Assembly (NCBI GenBank): GCA_026008535.1 | Contig: BRKX01000002.1 | Coordinates: forward strand, 63,113,170-63,177,169 | Reading direction: 5' to 3' | DNA: 64,000 bases | From: Perilla frutescens | Taxonomy: Eukaryota > Streptophyta > Magnoliopsida > Lamiales > Lamiaceae | Shown: positions 23,630-36,640 of the stretch, piece by piece | Layout of the letters: each line of letters begins with the position of its first letter | Position numbering within the stretch: position 1 is the first letter of the stretch | Program-made: the position numbers and the translations under genes | Notes under the pieces: model-generated | What the model was told of the DNA's origin: nothing | Databases searched by the model: none | Seen by the model: the letters and a program-made list of their open reading frames with translations, nothing else

Positions 23630-23964
23630 ACTTGTGAGCACTAGGTGCACCATCAGGCGCATTTATCGGGTCAACGCTGGAAAACGAGAGTTGACCCGGT
23701 CAACTCAAAATCAGTATCAACTGTAACATTAAAACATATCACTCAAAAGTCCAAAAATATCATCTGTATCCTTAAAAAGTATAGGCCAGAATAAATAAAT
23801 AAATAAAAACCCTCAAAATCAGTATCAACTGTAATACTAAAAGTATCACTCAAAATTCAATAAGTATCGTATGTATCTTTAAAAAGTATCACATATTTAA
23901 CCATTTTTCTTTTTTGCGGGTTGACCGTCTAATATAAATTTATATACACCTAGTGCATGCAAGT
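23630..23964. mobile_element. Small TIR element (MITE), about 335 bp
   Basis: The left end ACTTGTGAGCACTAGGTGCA is mirrored by the right end, inverted ACTTGCATGCACTAGGTGTA. Subterminal GGGTCAAC and inverted GGTCAACCCGC motifs also pair. An internal direct repeat carries CTCAAAATCAGTATCAACTG and GTATC(T/C)TTAAAAAGTAT. No clean target duplication was found. Confidence 0.65.
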
Positions 23965-24379
23965 TTTTCCCTATCTTGAATGGTAGTAAATTTAACACTT
24001 CAATTTTATTTTCTAGATAATTGGAATTATGTTGTGACTATATATTTTTAAATTTTTACAAATCAATTCAATTTTTAGGATGTTGAATATAGATGTTATT
24101 TTTATCGTGCAATATCAATCTTTCAGTCATCAAATTTTTTGAAGTAATTATTTTGCTACAAATAAAAAAATCATGTTATTAAAAATGGTATTTAAATTAT
24201 AAATTATCAAAAGTGCTCATGAATTTGTTAACAATTAATCATTTTAAATATTATTCAATTGTTACAACCTTTTGTGGAGAGAATAACTCATTTTTATTGG
24301 ATAATTATGAAATTACTTTTTTTTTTAAAGGTTAAGTGTTTCGGAATAAGATCTCTTTTTTAAAGGTAAAAGTATTTTG

Positions 24380-24730
24380 AGATAATGTCCTTTTATTAAA
24401 AGAGTGACAAAAATTTAATGTTAAACATAGCAGATGAAACATTTTTTTTTATATGGACCAACAAGTCAGACTAATAGATTTAAACTACAAGCACTTTATA
24501 CGAACATTGGACTTTTTTTTTTGGTTAACACTACATTTTATCTCACTTATAACAATGTTTTAATTCTATTTTTGGGATAATATTCCTTTTGTTAAAAGAG
24601 TGACAAAAATTTAATGTTTAGTATAGCAGACGAAACATTTTTTTTTTCACACGGACCAACAAGTCAAATTCGTAAAACTAATAAATTCAAGTCACAAGCA
24701 CTTTATACGAAGGTTGGATTTTTTTTTTAT
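24380..24730. repeat. Two-copy tandem duplication, 196-bp spacing
   Basis: AGAGTGACAAAAATTTAATG occurs at 24401 and 24597. The similarity continues through (C/G)ACCAACAAGTCA and CAAGCACTTTATACGAA. The copies are diverged and no coding role is seen. Confidence 0.75.
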
Positions 24731-24739
24731 ATTATATTT

Positions 24740-25240
24740 TATCCCAAATTTTTAATAACATGTTTATTCTATCTCATTTTTTTTAAAATATATTTTATAC
24801 ACCATTTTTTTTTCCTTTTTCTTTTTCATTCTATTTGATAACGTCACTAAATATGTGATTTGATATGAAAAAACTTATGATTTTTCAAGCCGCACATAGA
24901 AACATGATGTTTTCACGTAATTTTATTTTAGTTTTTTTTTCTTAATTTTATTATTATTATTTTTTTAATTCACACACTTGAACTATAATATTGAGGAGAT
25001 TCGTACCCGTGATCTTTCGTAATTTTATTTTAGTTAACATAAAGTTTCTCAGAAATAAGATCACATATATTAATATATATATTGTCAGGCGTCGGAATGA
25101 AGTTATAAGGTATAACTGAAAATAAAAGTAAAATAAAAAAATTGGTCAAAAAAAAGAAAATAAAAGTAAAAATTGAGATAGAAATTACAATTTTCTAAAA
25201 GTTGAGGTATTGTTAAAAGATTAATTTAAAATAGAGAGAA
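24740..25240 (+). promoter_or_regulatory. Upstream region of the anthranilate synthase beta gene
   Basis: About 500 bp of AT-rich sequence precedes the gene. No confident TATA box or cis-element was identified. The transcript leader probably starts near 25240, where composition turns GC-rich. Confidence 0.3.
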
Positions 25241-25359
25241 TCATTTATGGGAGCGAGAGCTTTCACGGAAAACCCGCGTAATTCACCCCATCATAAAATC
25301 AAAAATACACAAAATCCCAAACTCTCGAGTGCCGCCGCCGAACTGCCACCGCCGCCGTC

Positions 25360-26104
25360 ATGGACACCATCACCGCCGTCGCCGTACCTTCAGCTTTCCT
25401 CAAGCAACCGTCAGCCACCATTCTGTCGCACAAAAAACCGCCGCCTCCCAAACCCCAATCCTACGGATTCACCTCCGCCCATCACCTCACATTCTCTCAC
25501 TCTGCTCGGCGCAAGACGCCCATGGCAGTTTACGGAAGCACCGCCGTCTCCTCCGTCAATCCGTCGTCTCCAAATAAGAACGCTAAACCAATCATTGTTA
25601 TCGATAATTACGACAGCTTCACTTACAATCTTTGTCAAGTTAGTTCTATTTTCGTCATCTGTTAGCTTAATTATTTTGAGCTCATTGCGCTGTGTAAAAT
25701 AAGATCTGGTTTTTTTCCCCCTTTTATTTCATTTTTTTTCTCTGATCATTTTTTGGCGTTTTGGCAGTATATGGGGGAGCTTGGTTGTGAATTCGAAGTA
25801 TACAGGAACGACGAGCTTACCGTTGATGATCTAAAGAAGTACATAAATTTTCGCATTTTTTGTTCAGTACTTCTTTCTCGTCAATACTAGAATTGCAAAG
25901 TTAAATTATTTGGTATTTGGTGCAGTGTGATTTCTTCTATATCTTGAACTATCTATTTGTAATCTAGTGTGTTACTTCTTTGATGGATCATTTTAATGTG
26001 TAATTGATTTTTGATGACACTGGGGGAATGGTGAATCTTGTTGATTATGTTTGTTTTCATCAAAATTCATTCTTTCTATGAACTTCACCCTTAGCCGATA
26101 ATCC

Positions 26105-26152
<48 letters not shown>

Positions 26153-29100
26153 CAACCAAAAGAAGATTAGGGGCCCATATATATGTCTTTTGGTTTTGAG
26201 TTGATCACCTATTGCGGCTCACATAGAGAGCGGCCCCAGGTTTCATCACCATGACATGAATGCAGTACATATGCAAATATCTACTAAGATGCTAACACTG
26301 TCATCTCGACGTCAAAGAGCTCTAGACAAGGGTTTGAACTTGCACGGTCTAAAAAAAATCATCATTTTGGTATTACTTGATTGATGCTTTAAGATAATGT
26401 AAGTATTCTAGTTTAAAATAGTTGGTCATGGCCTATTACAACTATTGGTGTATGGGAGACAGGGAGAGCTTTGATATGTACGTAATTAGTCTTGTATATT
26501 TGTAACATGCTTTTTGTTAACATTTAGAAAATAGATGCTTGAAAGAAGTTTGTCCGTATTTTAGAAACAATGTCTGGCATTGAAAGGGAGGCATATATTA
26601 GCTGGGGGAAGTAATGACCAGAAAATAAAATAAAAAAGATGCACAAGGGAACCAATGGATCATCGATTTTTGAATAAAGTAAAATTTGATTTATCTGTGT
26701 GTATGTGTGATCTGTGCATTGGTTGGATTTTGTGCACTGTGTTTGTATATGAAAGACTGTTTGGGAAAATGGAAATTAATGCGGATATCAATCTACTTCA
26801 TAACATTTATGATTGTTCTTTGTAGGAAAAATCCAAGAGGTATATTAATATCACCAGGACCTGGTAATACTTTCTACATCTCCTTTTTTCCTCTTCTTTG
26901 ATGATTTTGTCTTCTTATTACTTAGGTATGTTTTCTCAAAAATTTAAGGTACACCTCAAGATTCAGGAATATCACTGCAGACAGTGCTGGAGCTTGGACC
27001 TACTGTACCATTATTTGGTGTGTGCATGGGATTGCAATGCATTGGTGAAGCTTTTGGAGGTAATTTTCCATTTCAAGGAAGAAAATTATCATTGTCATTT
27101 TCTTCTTCAAGGAGGAGAATACTATGCCTTGATGTTTGATTGTACTATTTGCATAATCTTCCATTAATTTAAAACGTGTAGAGCAAGATAAGATGTACAG
27201 CTGGATCCTAAATTTGTAGTTTTATAGTATATTGATGACTGATTGTTAGCTCACAACTATATAGCTGCAAATTAGCCTGTGAAAAAATAGGTCTAACATT
27301 TTCATGCAGACCGTGGATTTGTTGTTTTCTCAATAAATTACCATGAACCTGCCTTTTTGCATAAATATTTGTTTCATGAGTCTGCTTGCAGCTAAAGGAA
27401 GTGATATTTGAAATTATCGCATGCTAGCAGAATGGGAGCACTTGAAGTTCTCCAGTTTCCTAATTTATCCCATTTAATTGACTTTTGTTTCTAATATGAA
27501 GCACAAATTAATGAGCAATACTTTAACTTCTGCACAATAAGTATGACCCAACTCTAACTAATCTAAAGAAGGTTACTTCGTCTATTTAAAAGGGAAAACT
27601 ACTACTCATAAAGGTGGAGTTGCGATGAAATATAGTTCGAGATCCTATCATGGTGATTAATATGCCCAGATGTCTCTTATTGTCGTGCGTAGGCACAACA
27701 TGCTTATCATATTAAAGTGGGAACCTTTGGTGTGGTTTTTAATTGGCCAAACTGAAAAAAATTCAGATTAATTCTCAAGTGCGATGGGTCCCCGGGGATC
27801 AACAGACCAATGTGTTTGATCGTGATGAGATAAGGATCTATGAGGGTTTGTGTTCTGACGAGTTGTAAGAATGAATGTACATAGCTTAAGTGACAATTTG
27901 ATAGTGAGTTTTATCCGTTGTTGTAATTGTCGATAAAAATATGTCATAAGAGCATGATATGGTAATTATACTAAACTTGTAAGGTGATCATTGGACTATT
28001 TACGAGGGTAGCGGTAGCCTGCTCTACACGTGCTATTACCTAAAAAATACTAAAAGAGGTGTTAGAACAGCGAAAGATTTTGGAGGTGGTGATGTTTTAT
28101 GACCACCAGAAGCCAACAAAATGCTGTTAGCAGCTAGTGAAAAAGAGTACCACAACATGTGCAAAACATGTATGAGATCAGTTTTTTATGATGTTTTTAT
28201 GGCATTGTTTTCTCAGTTCTTCAGGGATCTGGTCTGTCTATTCAGACAAATGATGTATTTTGATGACAAGATAGGTGCAGTGTTTTGGTTGAAATAAATG
28301 GCTTCTTATCTGAAACTTCATGATCAAAGTGGAAGACCCAAAGTTAGAATAAGAGAGGAAGGAGAATGGACTAAAATTAAAATTCCCCGGTTCAAAGATG
28401 CAGTTGAAACAAGAGAGACCGATGTCATGTGATTTGGATGGCTCGTGTTTGTTCATTAAAAGCTCGTTTGAACTTGGTTCGATAAACATATCAACCAAGT
28501 TCGAACATAATTTGTGTTGGATAAGATTTAAAGCTCGAACTTGAGCTTGATAAGTAAAAATAGAGGAAACATGTACAAAAATATCAAACCACTCGAGCTT
28601 GACTCATGTTTGGTTCGATTAAAGCTTGTTTGAACTCGACTCAATAGATAATCAAACAAGCTCAAACATAAATTATAAAGCTTGATATCATTTCAAACAA
28701 GCTTAAAGAAGTGCATGCTTAGCTCAACTCTACTCATTTACATCCCTATTTCTACTAGCAAAGGCATTACCATCAGTGCGTAGGTTTTCACATGTAACAT
28801 GAGAATGCCCTTAAGCTTGAATATTGATTTTGGAATAGTGATGAACACACGTTCTAGTCTGCTTAATAACACGAATGCCCTTTTGATTTTGTGGTGGGTG
28901 CAACATTAAAAGACTAACACACATCAATTCTTTTTGATATGCATATTTCTATTATGGTCGATTTTCAAGATCTATTGTGACATTCAATCATCCGAATCTC
29001 ACATTATTGCTATTTTATTATTTTATGAAACGGGTGGTGATGTAGCGGAAGCTATCGATATGAACGGAACAATTATCACGCTCGTTGAATCGCTAATGAT

Positions 29101-32100
29101 TACCGAACGTAATCTCCCAAAATATGCTGAATCCTACAATTACCAATCTAGCGTCAAATTACATTGATTCAGAAGAATACCGTAAATTGGATAAAACGGA
29201 AAAACCCAAGTTGCATTCAAAACTTGTCCAACAAAAGAAAACATAATTTACATGCTCCAAAACCCTAAAACAGGAAAATAAAAGGGAAATTACGTAAAAG
29301 TCCTTTAAAGTGCTAAATAAACTTTGAAGACAAAAAAAGTTTCAAATGTCATTTTTCGGACCCAAAACTGTCCATGACAAGCCTCATAGATATGAGAGAG
29401 ATTTGATTTGAGTACTTACGCGCCATAGTTCAACCTGAGTCAAAAGTTATGTTCACCGAAACTTTTGACACGGGTTGAACTATGCGCACGTCACAGTCCA
29501 TTCACTCAAGAAACTCCACGGAAGCTCCATAGGGGCTTGTTTGTCTTACAGGTTCTCATCATATGTTGTATTTGTCTCTTTGTAAATGGGTGGAGCATAT
29601 GCTTTGCATGAAGTAGGACAAAAATTAAGGTAAAAACCCAAGGTTGAATAATGGTGTTTTGGAAATCTCGAGTGGCTGATCTTTTAGCTTCTTTTGTAAA
29701 CTCGGGTTTTTGGTTTTCTGTTGTTCCTTGTATTGTAGATTATGTTAGTAAGGATCTTTCTGATACTGCTTATTTTCGTTCGGTTTAGAGGGATACTCTT
29801 TTTCCCATATGGTTTTTCCTACTCTGGGTTTTCCATATGGGTTTTAATGAGGCTCTAGTCCCCTAAGTTATCGATTTGTGATATCTGGGATTGTTAGGTT
29901 TGGGTCGTTGTTTCTTTTTCTTTCCTTTATAAAATTCATTAAAAAAGAAGAAGAAGAAAATACAGCACCAGATAAGCTGTGCTTTGTGCAAGTAGTCTGA
30001 TGGAAGCAATGTTTTGGAAATCTAAAGAAGAAGAAAAGACAGCACTGGATAAGGAAAATGATGATTGAAATGATTTTTATATATGACTATGAATGTGTTC
30101 GATGTTTGTTTTAGGTTTGATTTTATTTTAGTATAGTTCTGTTTTCTCTTTGTGATCAATGAGTTTAGCCTCATTTTCCAGTCCTTTTTTAAGAATTTCT
30201 TCATTTTCATTCTTAAGAGTGGAAAATCAAAGGTCTCCAAACTGGCCAAAGGCATCCCCACTAGCACTACCTATTATGCCAGGATGGAGAAGACCAAAAC
30301 ATGTTTCCTTGTTTATGCCCTATTAACTACTTTCTCGTCAATGTTCTGACAACTGGGTTGACACGTAACAAATGCTTTAGTATTTTCCAATAAGTAAATT
30401 TTTTTAGAAGACCTCAATTTTTTCGAATTTAACTCTACATATGGTCAAGAATTAACTTTTATCTTTTATTTTGTCTTTCTCCTAAACGAGGCTTTTATGG
30501 CTTGCAGGGAAAATTGTGCGATCTCCTTACGGAGTTATGCATGGAAAAAGTTCTCTTGTTTATTACAATGAGGGTGGCGAAGATGGCTTGTTTGCTGGGT
30601 TATCAAAGTAAGTACTTTTTCATGTGGACGCACTTATTAAACATTGGAGAAGATAAGCGGTTGTAGTCTTCATAGTTCTGTATTTTGCAGTATTGATAAA
30701 GCAGTATTTGAATTGTTGTTATTGGTGATCTAGGTTGAAGATTTCTAGGTGTAAAATTCGCTCTTCACCTCAAGTTCTCTTTTTGCGGGCTTTTTTAGTA
30801 GTTGTTACTCTCTTGTACTTTCTCTTTTGTTTATTTCAGTTTGGCTTTGAAAATGGGAAGACACATTAATCATAGCGTAGTTTGGACTAGTAACATAATT
30901 CTCTGAGTACTGAGAATTTCTCAAACAAAGATCAAAACTTCACAGGGTGCTCTCATAGTTATCTTTTATGTATTTCTAGGTGACATTCTTCTGAATCTTT
31001 TATCAATAGAGAATTTATTCCTAAATCTATTGTTACTTTAATTAGGTATCATTAATCAATATTAGATGGTTTGTCTGGTGCGGACATCAATTTATTTGGT
31101 ACGTGAGTTTTGAGGATGTACCGTTGTCAGAAAATATGGTTTTCATTGACACTTCTGTATATAAATGCATTTATTCCCATTTCCTATATATTCTTGAATT
31201 TGTCGCAAATTATTAGAGAGATTTTGTAAATATCTTCCTTAACTATCCTGAACCGCAAAGCATGAATTGTGAAACCTAATGTAGTATATACCCAGTTCTT
31301 AGTATTCACTCTTTAACTTTGCATATCTGGATTATTACTTGTCCTGGTCCATAACCATTTATTTGTCTCAATAGAATCAATCTCAAGATATTTTCTTCTT
31401 AAAAAATATTTTGAAGTAGTGCTTGTGATGGCCGCAACATTCTTTCCATTCGGGTGGTAGTTCTAAGTTGTCAGTACTATAATTTCTCTCCATATCTTCC
31501 TCATGCAATATTGTGTTAGGTATTATTCGTAGTACTTGACATCTTTGCAATTGTCATTTTCCTTCTCATATCAAAATGTATATATCATGGATGCAAAGTG
31601 CCTCATGAAATTCATAGCTTTTGGCATCTTGTATTTTGCTTTAACTGCTATGTCAAGTCTAAACATGTTGCCTAACTGTATGACTCATATATGTTTGGTT
31701 TTTCTACCTCGTTTGCAGCCCTTTTACCGCTGGTAGATACCATAGCCTTGTGATTGAAAAGGAAAGTTTTCCTAATGATGCCCTTGAGGTTACTGCATGG
31801 ACAGAAGATGGGCTAGTAATGGCTGCTCGTCACAAAGTTCACCGGCATCTCCAGGTAACACTTTGGTTTCATACTCCTGGCACTAGAACGCGCATTTTTA
31901 TACCCACAGTTTTACTGGTAACTATATTCCTTGATGCAATACAATTGCAAGAGAAGCAAGCTTTTAAGTGTATAGTGGAATCAATGATAGATTGTAGAAC
32001 TTGGTAATGGAAGGTAGTTCTTTTTAGCTGTGAAGAAATGAAATTTGTCTATGTTGTTGAAAAACCATCCATCAAAGAATATAGGAGCAGAACACATATA

Positions 32101-32285
32101 TATTTAGGGTCTAAATTATTGCAATTCGCATGCTTATATGATGTATATATGATGTTATTTGTTGAAAAATGGTGGTGCAGGGAGTTCAATTCCATCCAGA
32201 AAGTATCATAACGAGTGAAGGGAAAAGCCTAGTGCATAATTTTATAAAGCTTATAAAGAGAGAGGAGGCTCGAACCAACAAGTAG
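25360..32285 (+). CDS. ASB1: Anthranilate synthase beta subunit, chloroplastic (glutamine amidotransferase), 7 exons
   Basis: Coding exons are 25360-25638, 25768-25838, 26826-26863, 26949-27059, 30508-30607, 31719-31854 and 32181-32285. All introns are GT-AG and the phases join cleanly, giving 840 bp and 279 residues, the usual length. The protein hydrolyses glutamine and passes ammonia to the alpha subunit to make anthranilate, the first committed step of tryptophan synthesis, in the plastid stroma. Residues 1 to about 73 are Ser/Thr/Pro-rich and fit a transit peptide. The class I amidotransferase domain follows: DNYDSFTYN (82-90), LISPGPG (124-130), nucleophile C155 in GVCMGLQ, RSPYGVMHGK, then H250 and E252 in QFHPES. 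The start at 25360 was chosen because it gives the transit peptide in frame with the domain. The longest intron (27060-30507) carries transposon debris. ASB1 or ASB2 copy identity cannot be told; pabA-type enzymes are less likely since no fusion is present. Confidence 0.95.
26109..26151. repeat. (AT)n microsatellite in intron 2 of the ASB gene
   Basis: About 21 uninterrupted AT units lie between exons 2 and 3. It is probably polymorphic; no function is implied. Confidence 0.9.
28430..28755. mobile_element. Degenerate hAT-like remnant in ASB intron 4
   Basis: The stretch has repeated AGCTCG(T)TT and GAACTTG/CAAGTTCGAA motifs. It ends in CTCATTTACATCCCTA, whose complement TAGGGATGTAAATGAG is a hAT-style TIR with the same layout as the GAGCTCG-rich elements at 45490 and 62770. 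The left end is not clear. Confidence 0.45.
29655..30055 (+). mobile_element. LINE 3'-end fragment within a small local duplication, ASB intron 4
   Basis: From about 29669 the plus strand reads VADLLASFVNSGFW...DYVSKDL, then a stop. This resembles the tail of the RNase H domain of plant LINEs. A 3' UTR-like stretch and an A-rich GAA tail follow near 29940-29955. TGTTTTGGAAATCT (29655-29668 and 30010-30023) and AAGAAGAAGAAAA(T/G)ACAGCAC (about 29946 and 30026) occur twice. The best reading is an older ~80-bp tandem duplication whose first copy received a 5'-truncated LINE. Confidence 0.45.
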
Positions 32286-33557
32286 GACTCACAATCTCGA
32301 ATGTAACAATCTTGTTGTACTTGTGACTTTGGAGAAAGCTACTACAGTTAAAAACTCTGGATTATTATTCATTACAGCCAAAACTCATTTCTGCATTCAG
32401 ATTCATACTCACTGCTTTCGTTGTCTGATGAAAAAGGGACCCAAATAAATGTCATAAAAGTCTTAAAATTAATATGAAACTTACTTATTTTCCAGAAAAT
32501 AATCTTCTTACATACGCCCCAGGTTTCATAAAGATTGATGTTTTAGCCTCTTAATTTTGTTGCAAATTATTTGATGTTTTGCACTTTTTAACACTTTGCT
32601 TCCTTCCAATTTTATCCCCTTAAGATTTTCTCCATAAATATGTTGGGAAATTAAAGGGAGATATGGAGGCATATAGATTCTAATGAGAGGGAAATTAAGA
32701 TATATTAGGAAAATATATCAATAAAGTGAGGGTATATTTGTCACATTTTTAAAATTTTAATTATTATTGTAAAACTTAAAATATCAATCTTTAAGAAACT
32801 GAGTGAATATTAGTTAGAGTATATAATCATTAAGGATTGTTTTAGAGTTCCTATTTCTTTATTATATATTTTATAAACCACAAATTGATAAATTTTCCAA
32901 AATATTAATGTGCTACGAACGTCTCTCATTATTGCATTAATTATTGAGACCCACCACAAAAATATGAGTAAAAATTATGGGAGGTAAATAAAAAAGAAAA
33001 TTCAATTTCCCAAGTGATTGTTGGAATTGTGTGGTGACAATGCTAAAAATAATAAAGTAGTTAGAGATATAATAATTGATGTTCAACATCACCATATCAT
33101 ATGATGTTTCCTTTTAACTCTTCCTCTGTCCCTCCTACACCCTGGACTCCACACACACCCATAAATTACTTCAAAGGGAAATAAATAAACAAATATACAC
33201 ACATGTAGATATAACAACAATAAAGGGAAATTAATTATTTATTTAGGCGACCTTTTTTGGGGGGTGGGGGGAACAAGACAATTCTGACAGTTTAATGACT
33301 GGACAGCCCCTCCCTCAAACTTTTGGAATTCATACAAAACAAACATGCTTATTAACAAACATACTTTGACAACATCAAATTCAAATAAAATGGAATCCAA
33401 TTCCTATCTCCCAACAACCCCACCACATCCCATTTAGATATAATAATAATTCCATACGTTGTATTATTATATTTATTCAATACTAGAGGGGACGCCCCAA
33501 ATGTTTCCAAGTACACAAACCAATTTCATCAAATAAAATTCAATGAAGCCAAAGATG

Positions 33558-33597
<40 letters not shown>

Positions 33598-33803
33598 GCA
33601 ATGAGGAAAACTCGATGGGGGAAAGCTAAAGGTATGAAATATATATACATGCCCCCCACCCTCATATAATCAATGGCCCATATATCAATAAATATCTCTT
33701 ATCATCCTCAACAATGTCCCTCTCTATGTGCTGCTCTTCATTCCTTCCTCTATTAACATCCACATCACTTCCAAACCACGTCGTCGAGCCAAGCCGGCCC
33801 CCA
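32286..33803. other. Convergent intergenic region between the ASB and XTH genes
   Basis: It holds the 3' UTRs of both genes. AATAAA-like signals occur on the plus strand near 32445 and elsewhere. An (AAT)n microsatellite lies at 33560-33598. A G-run (GGGGGGTGGGGGG) lies near 33258. No other gene was seen. Confidence 0.55.
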
Positions 33804-36321
33804 TCACATGGACGAAGCCTCCGCCCTAACACGGTGGTGCCTTTTGCCATGACGGCGGCGGGCACCTCCGAACGTGACAGGGTCGAAGCCTCGGAGGCGC
33901 TCAGCCTCCTTGGCATCAACCACGCACTCAGAGGGAGGGACCGGGTAACGAGAGCGATCGTAGCAGTATGAGTACTGCATGTGCTTGTTCCTGAAGCTGG
34001 CCATTTTCGTTCTCTGCTGGCGGGTGATGCCGGTTGAGATGGTGGCGAACTTTGGCGCCTCGTCACATTTGGACTGCTCAATGGGGTCGACAGCGCATCC
34101 ATGGAGGATGAAATCAGAAAACTCTGCAATGTAAGGGGCATACTTGTAGCTCACTCTGTATTTGCCTCCATTTGTGGCCCAATCAGACCCATCCCATATT
34201 GTTGCATACAACGACATTGGTTTGGAGGGGAAGTCCCCACCCATGGCTTCTGTCCTTTTGATCTCTCTTATGGGAACATTATCAATGTAGAATCTGCAAA
34301 AGCGCGATAAAAACAAACAAAACATGATCAACAACGGGATTACAATATAGTTCCATTGAGAAAAAGGCAAGACCACCTATCCATTCTTGTGATGTGTTGG
34401 AAGAGAAAGAAAAGGGGAAAGTGCAAAGGAAAAGTATTGCACAACAGTTGCAGATTGGAAAGCAAGGAAAAAGATGAAATAAGAATCAAGAAACATGTTT
34501 TACCCTTTTTTTCATCCTTTCAGATAGAAGGTGATAGCATTCCAACGAGAATCGTCCATGAAAACTTTTACGATGACACAATATCAAAAGTAAAGAACCA
34601 AGAACATGGCTGTCATTGCCAAATTGCTTTGCTCAAACCATCTATGACGGGTAGCTATAAAAGAAAGCTTCAGATATTCAAACTAATTTGATCATATAAT
34701 ACTTACGGCCAGCTTAATCACCAAACACAAGATATTCAATTTTTTTAGAATAAGTTGGTAAGTTTAAGCAAATTGTAAGGGAAAATGCACAAAAGTATTT
34801 CCTAATTTGATCAACGTCTGTGTTCATTTCAAAGATACTATACAATGTTTAATCAACAGCCAATAAACAAGGGATCAAACAAGACGGCAAAGGAGCATAG
34901 GATGCTAAACACAACATATGTACTCCCACAAAAGGAAACCATGCTTTTTACCACATAAAAGAAATGGAAAGAGACGAGACTACTAAAACTCCAGAAACAG
35001 TAAAAATGGATTAAAAATCCATCTATGTAATTCAAAACTACCCACAGCATCAAACAAACAACAAATTGTTTTGCAGAGCTCGGGGAAGCCCTGTGGATTC
35101 ATATGTTCGGAATAATATTCCATCTCCTATTCCAACATTATCAATATTTGCAAGTCTATCATCAGATACAAGTTTAGAATAGAGGATCTCGTACCGGAGT
35201 TAAACGTTAAAGATTACTTACCCAATCACATTCTCAGTCCAGAGGATGCTATATTGGTGGAAATCATCAGATGGATCAAACCAGAGGCCGTATCTCTCTT
35301 CTCTACCAATGCTAGTGCTTCCATTTCCATAAATGTTTGTCTGGATTCTCCAATCTTTACCCCTTATGTTTCCCAAGAACTCGAAATCTATTTCATCATG
35401 GTTCTTCTCATACATGTCACCATTCGACATCTGTCGCCATTACCATCAAGAAACCAACTTTGAATAAATCCAACATAGTACAAACCAACAATTTTTAGAT
35501 GACATAAATACAAATTGCATGTAAGTTGCACAGCCTAATACAAAATCTTTAGTGGAAGGTCATAATCAGAGGCTTATCCTTTTATTGCTTTCGCTTTTTT
35601 ATTTAACTATCATTTATTGAATTCCTCATGAAAGCCCCTCACATCTAGTCCTCCAAAACAGGAGATTTTTCTACCATGCAAAAACTCAATAAATTTTATT
35701 CACTTCATTTCCAGATACTTGTTTCAGATTCAAAAGAAACTGACTATAACGGATAGAGTTAGAATTCAGGGATTTATTTTCGATAAATTCAAATACCAAA
35801 CCGTTCAAGATAGGTCTTTGAATGAATCAAATACACTATATTATTTTGTAACCGAAAAAAAAATCCTTATTTCATCAATTTCCACTTACATAGAACGCAA
35901 CAACAACACCAGCTGTATAATCTGCAGGAAGCTTAATTGAAGCACTGAAATAGCCATGAAGGTAAAGGTCATGTGACACAAACCCAGAACCTGCAAACAC
36001 AATCAATCCATTAAAAATCCAATCTTTACGACTAAAATCCAAGATTTATGCCCAAATCACAACTTCATAAACAGAGAAACCAAATAAGAATACACGAACA
36101 CACACGTATATGTGCGTGTGTGTGTGTCCACCTGTTCTGTCGTCCAAAGTGATATGAGCAGATTTACCATCTTTAAGGACCATGAGATTGCCATCTCCGA
36201 AGAGGTGAGAGTAGCCTTCATCAAAAGATATTATTGGAAGATTTCCGGAAAACCCATTAACCAATAACACGAGAAAGGCAGAGCAAAAGGCAAATGTGAA
36301 ATTTTTCCTTTCAGAATTCAT
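33804..36321 (-). CDS. Xyloglucan endotransglucosylase/hydrolase, group III (XTH27/28-like), 4 exons
   Basis: Minus-strand exons are 36321-36132, 35990-35890, 35430-35222 and 34293-33804. They have GT-AG introns and continuous phase, giving 990 bp and 329 residues, close to the 330-335 usual for this group. Residues 1 to about 26 form a hydrophobic signal peptide. The GH16 domain starts near ISFDEGYS. The active-site motif HDEIDFEFLG is at 108-117, with nucleophile E110 and acid/base E114. An N-glycosylation sequon NGS is at 133-135. A C-terminal XET_C region carries paired cysteines (SYCYD, SECVV) and ends in a basic tail (RRRHGKRHHR). Family role: cutting and rejoining xyloglucan in the cell wall during growth. 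HDEIDFEFLGN and DNVPIREIKR match the XTH27/28 pair better than XTH29/30 (HDELDIEFLG). All catalytic residues are intact, so it should be functional. Confidence 0.94.
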
Positions 36322-36640
36322 GGCTCCGCTGGTAAGCGAAACAGAGCCCTTAATTCTCGAGGATTACAGTGATTCAAAAAACTATGGTTTGTACAAATTC
36401 TGCTTCGGGGTGGTGTTTCTTTTATTGTGTATTTGAAAATATGCGTATTATAGAAGCCAAATGGATGAATACGTGTGTGTGTGACAGTGAGATAGAGAGG
36501 GGGGCGGGGGGGCGTGAGGTCTAAATCTCTACAGCAGTGTGTGAGAGAGAGAGAGAGAGTATATGGAGGCGAGGAGAAGGAAGACAAAGTGGTGTGGTTT
36601 TATTGGGTGGTGAGAGAGAGAGAGAGCTGTGTAGTAACAC
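36322..36640 (-). promoter_or_regulatory. Probable 5' leader of the XTH gene with CT/GA microsatellites
   Basis: Just upstream of the ATG the coding strand is pyrimidine-rich. (GA)n tracts on the plus strand lie at 36543-36560 and 36611-36626, plus a G-rich run near 36498. Such CT-rich leaders are frequent in plant 5' UTRs. The transcription start is not determinable. Confidence 0.4.

Noticed and set aside
25247..25702. 151-codon ORF overlapping ASB exon 1 in another frame
   Set aside because: Pro/Ser-rich shadow of the transit-peptide exon. The frame starting at 25360 leads into the amidotransferase domain and a proper splice donor.
26250..26360. Possible SINE fragment (GGGTTTGAACTTGC then poly(A)) in ASB intron 2
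   Set aside because: No convincing box A and no target duplication.
33662..34141. 159-codon ORF antisense/alternate frame to XTH exon 4
   Set aside because: Shadow frame of the GC-rich XTH_C exon; the conserved XTH residues lie in the other frame.
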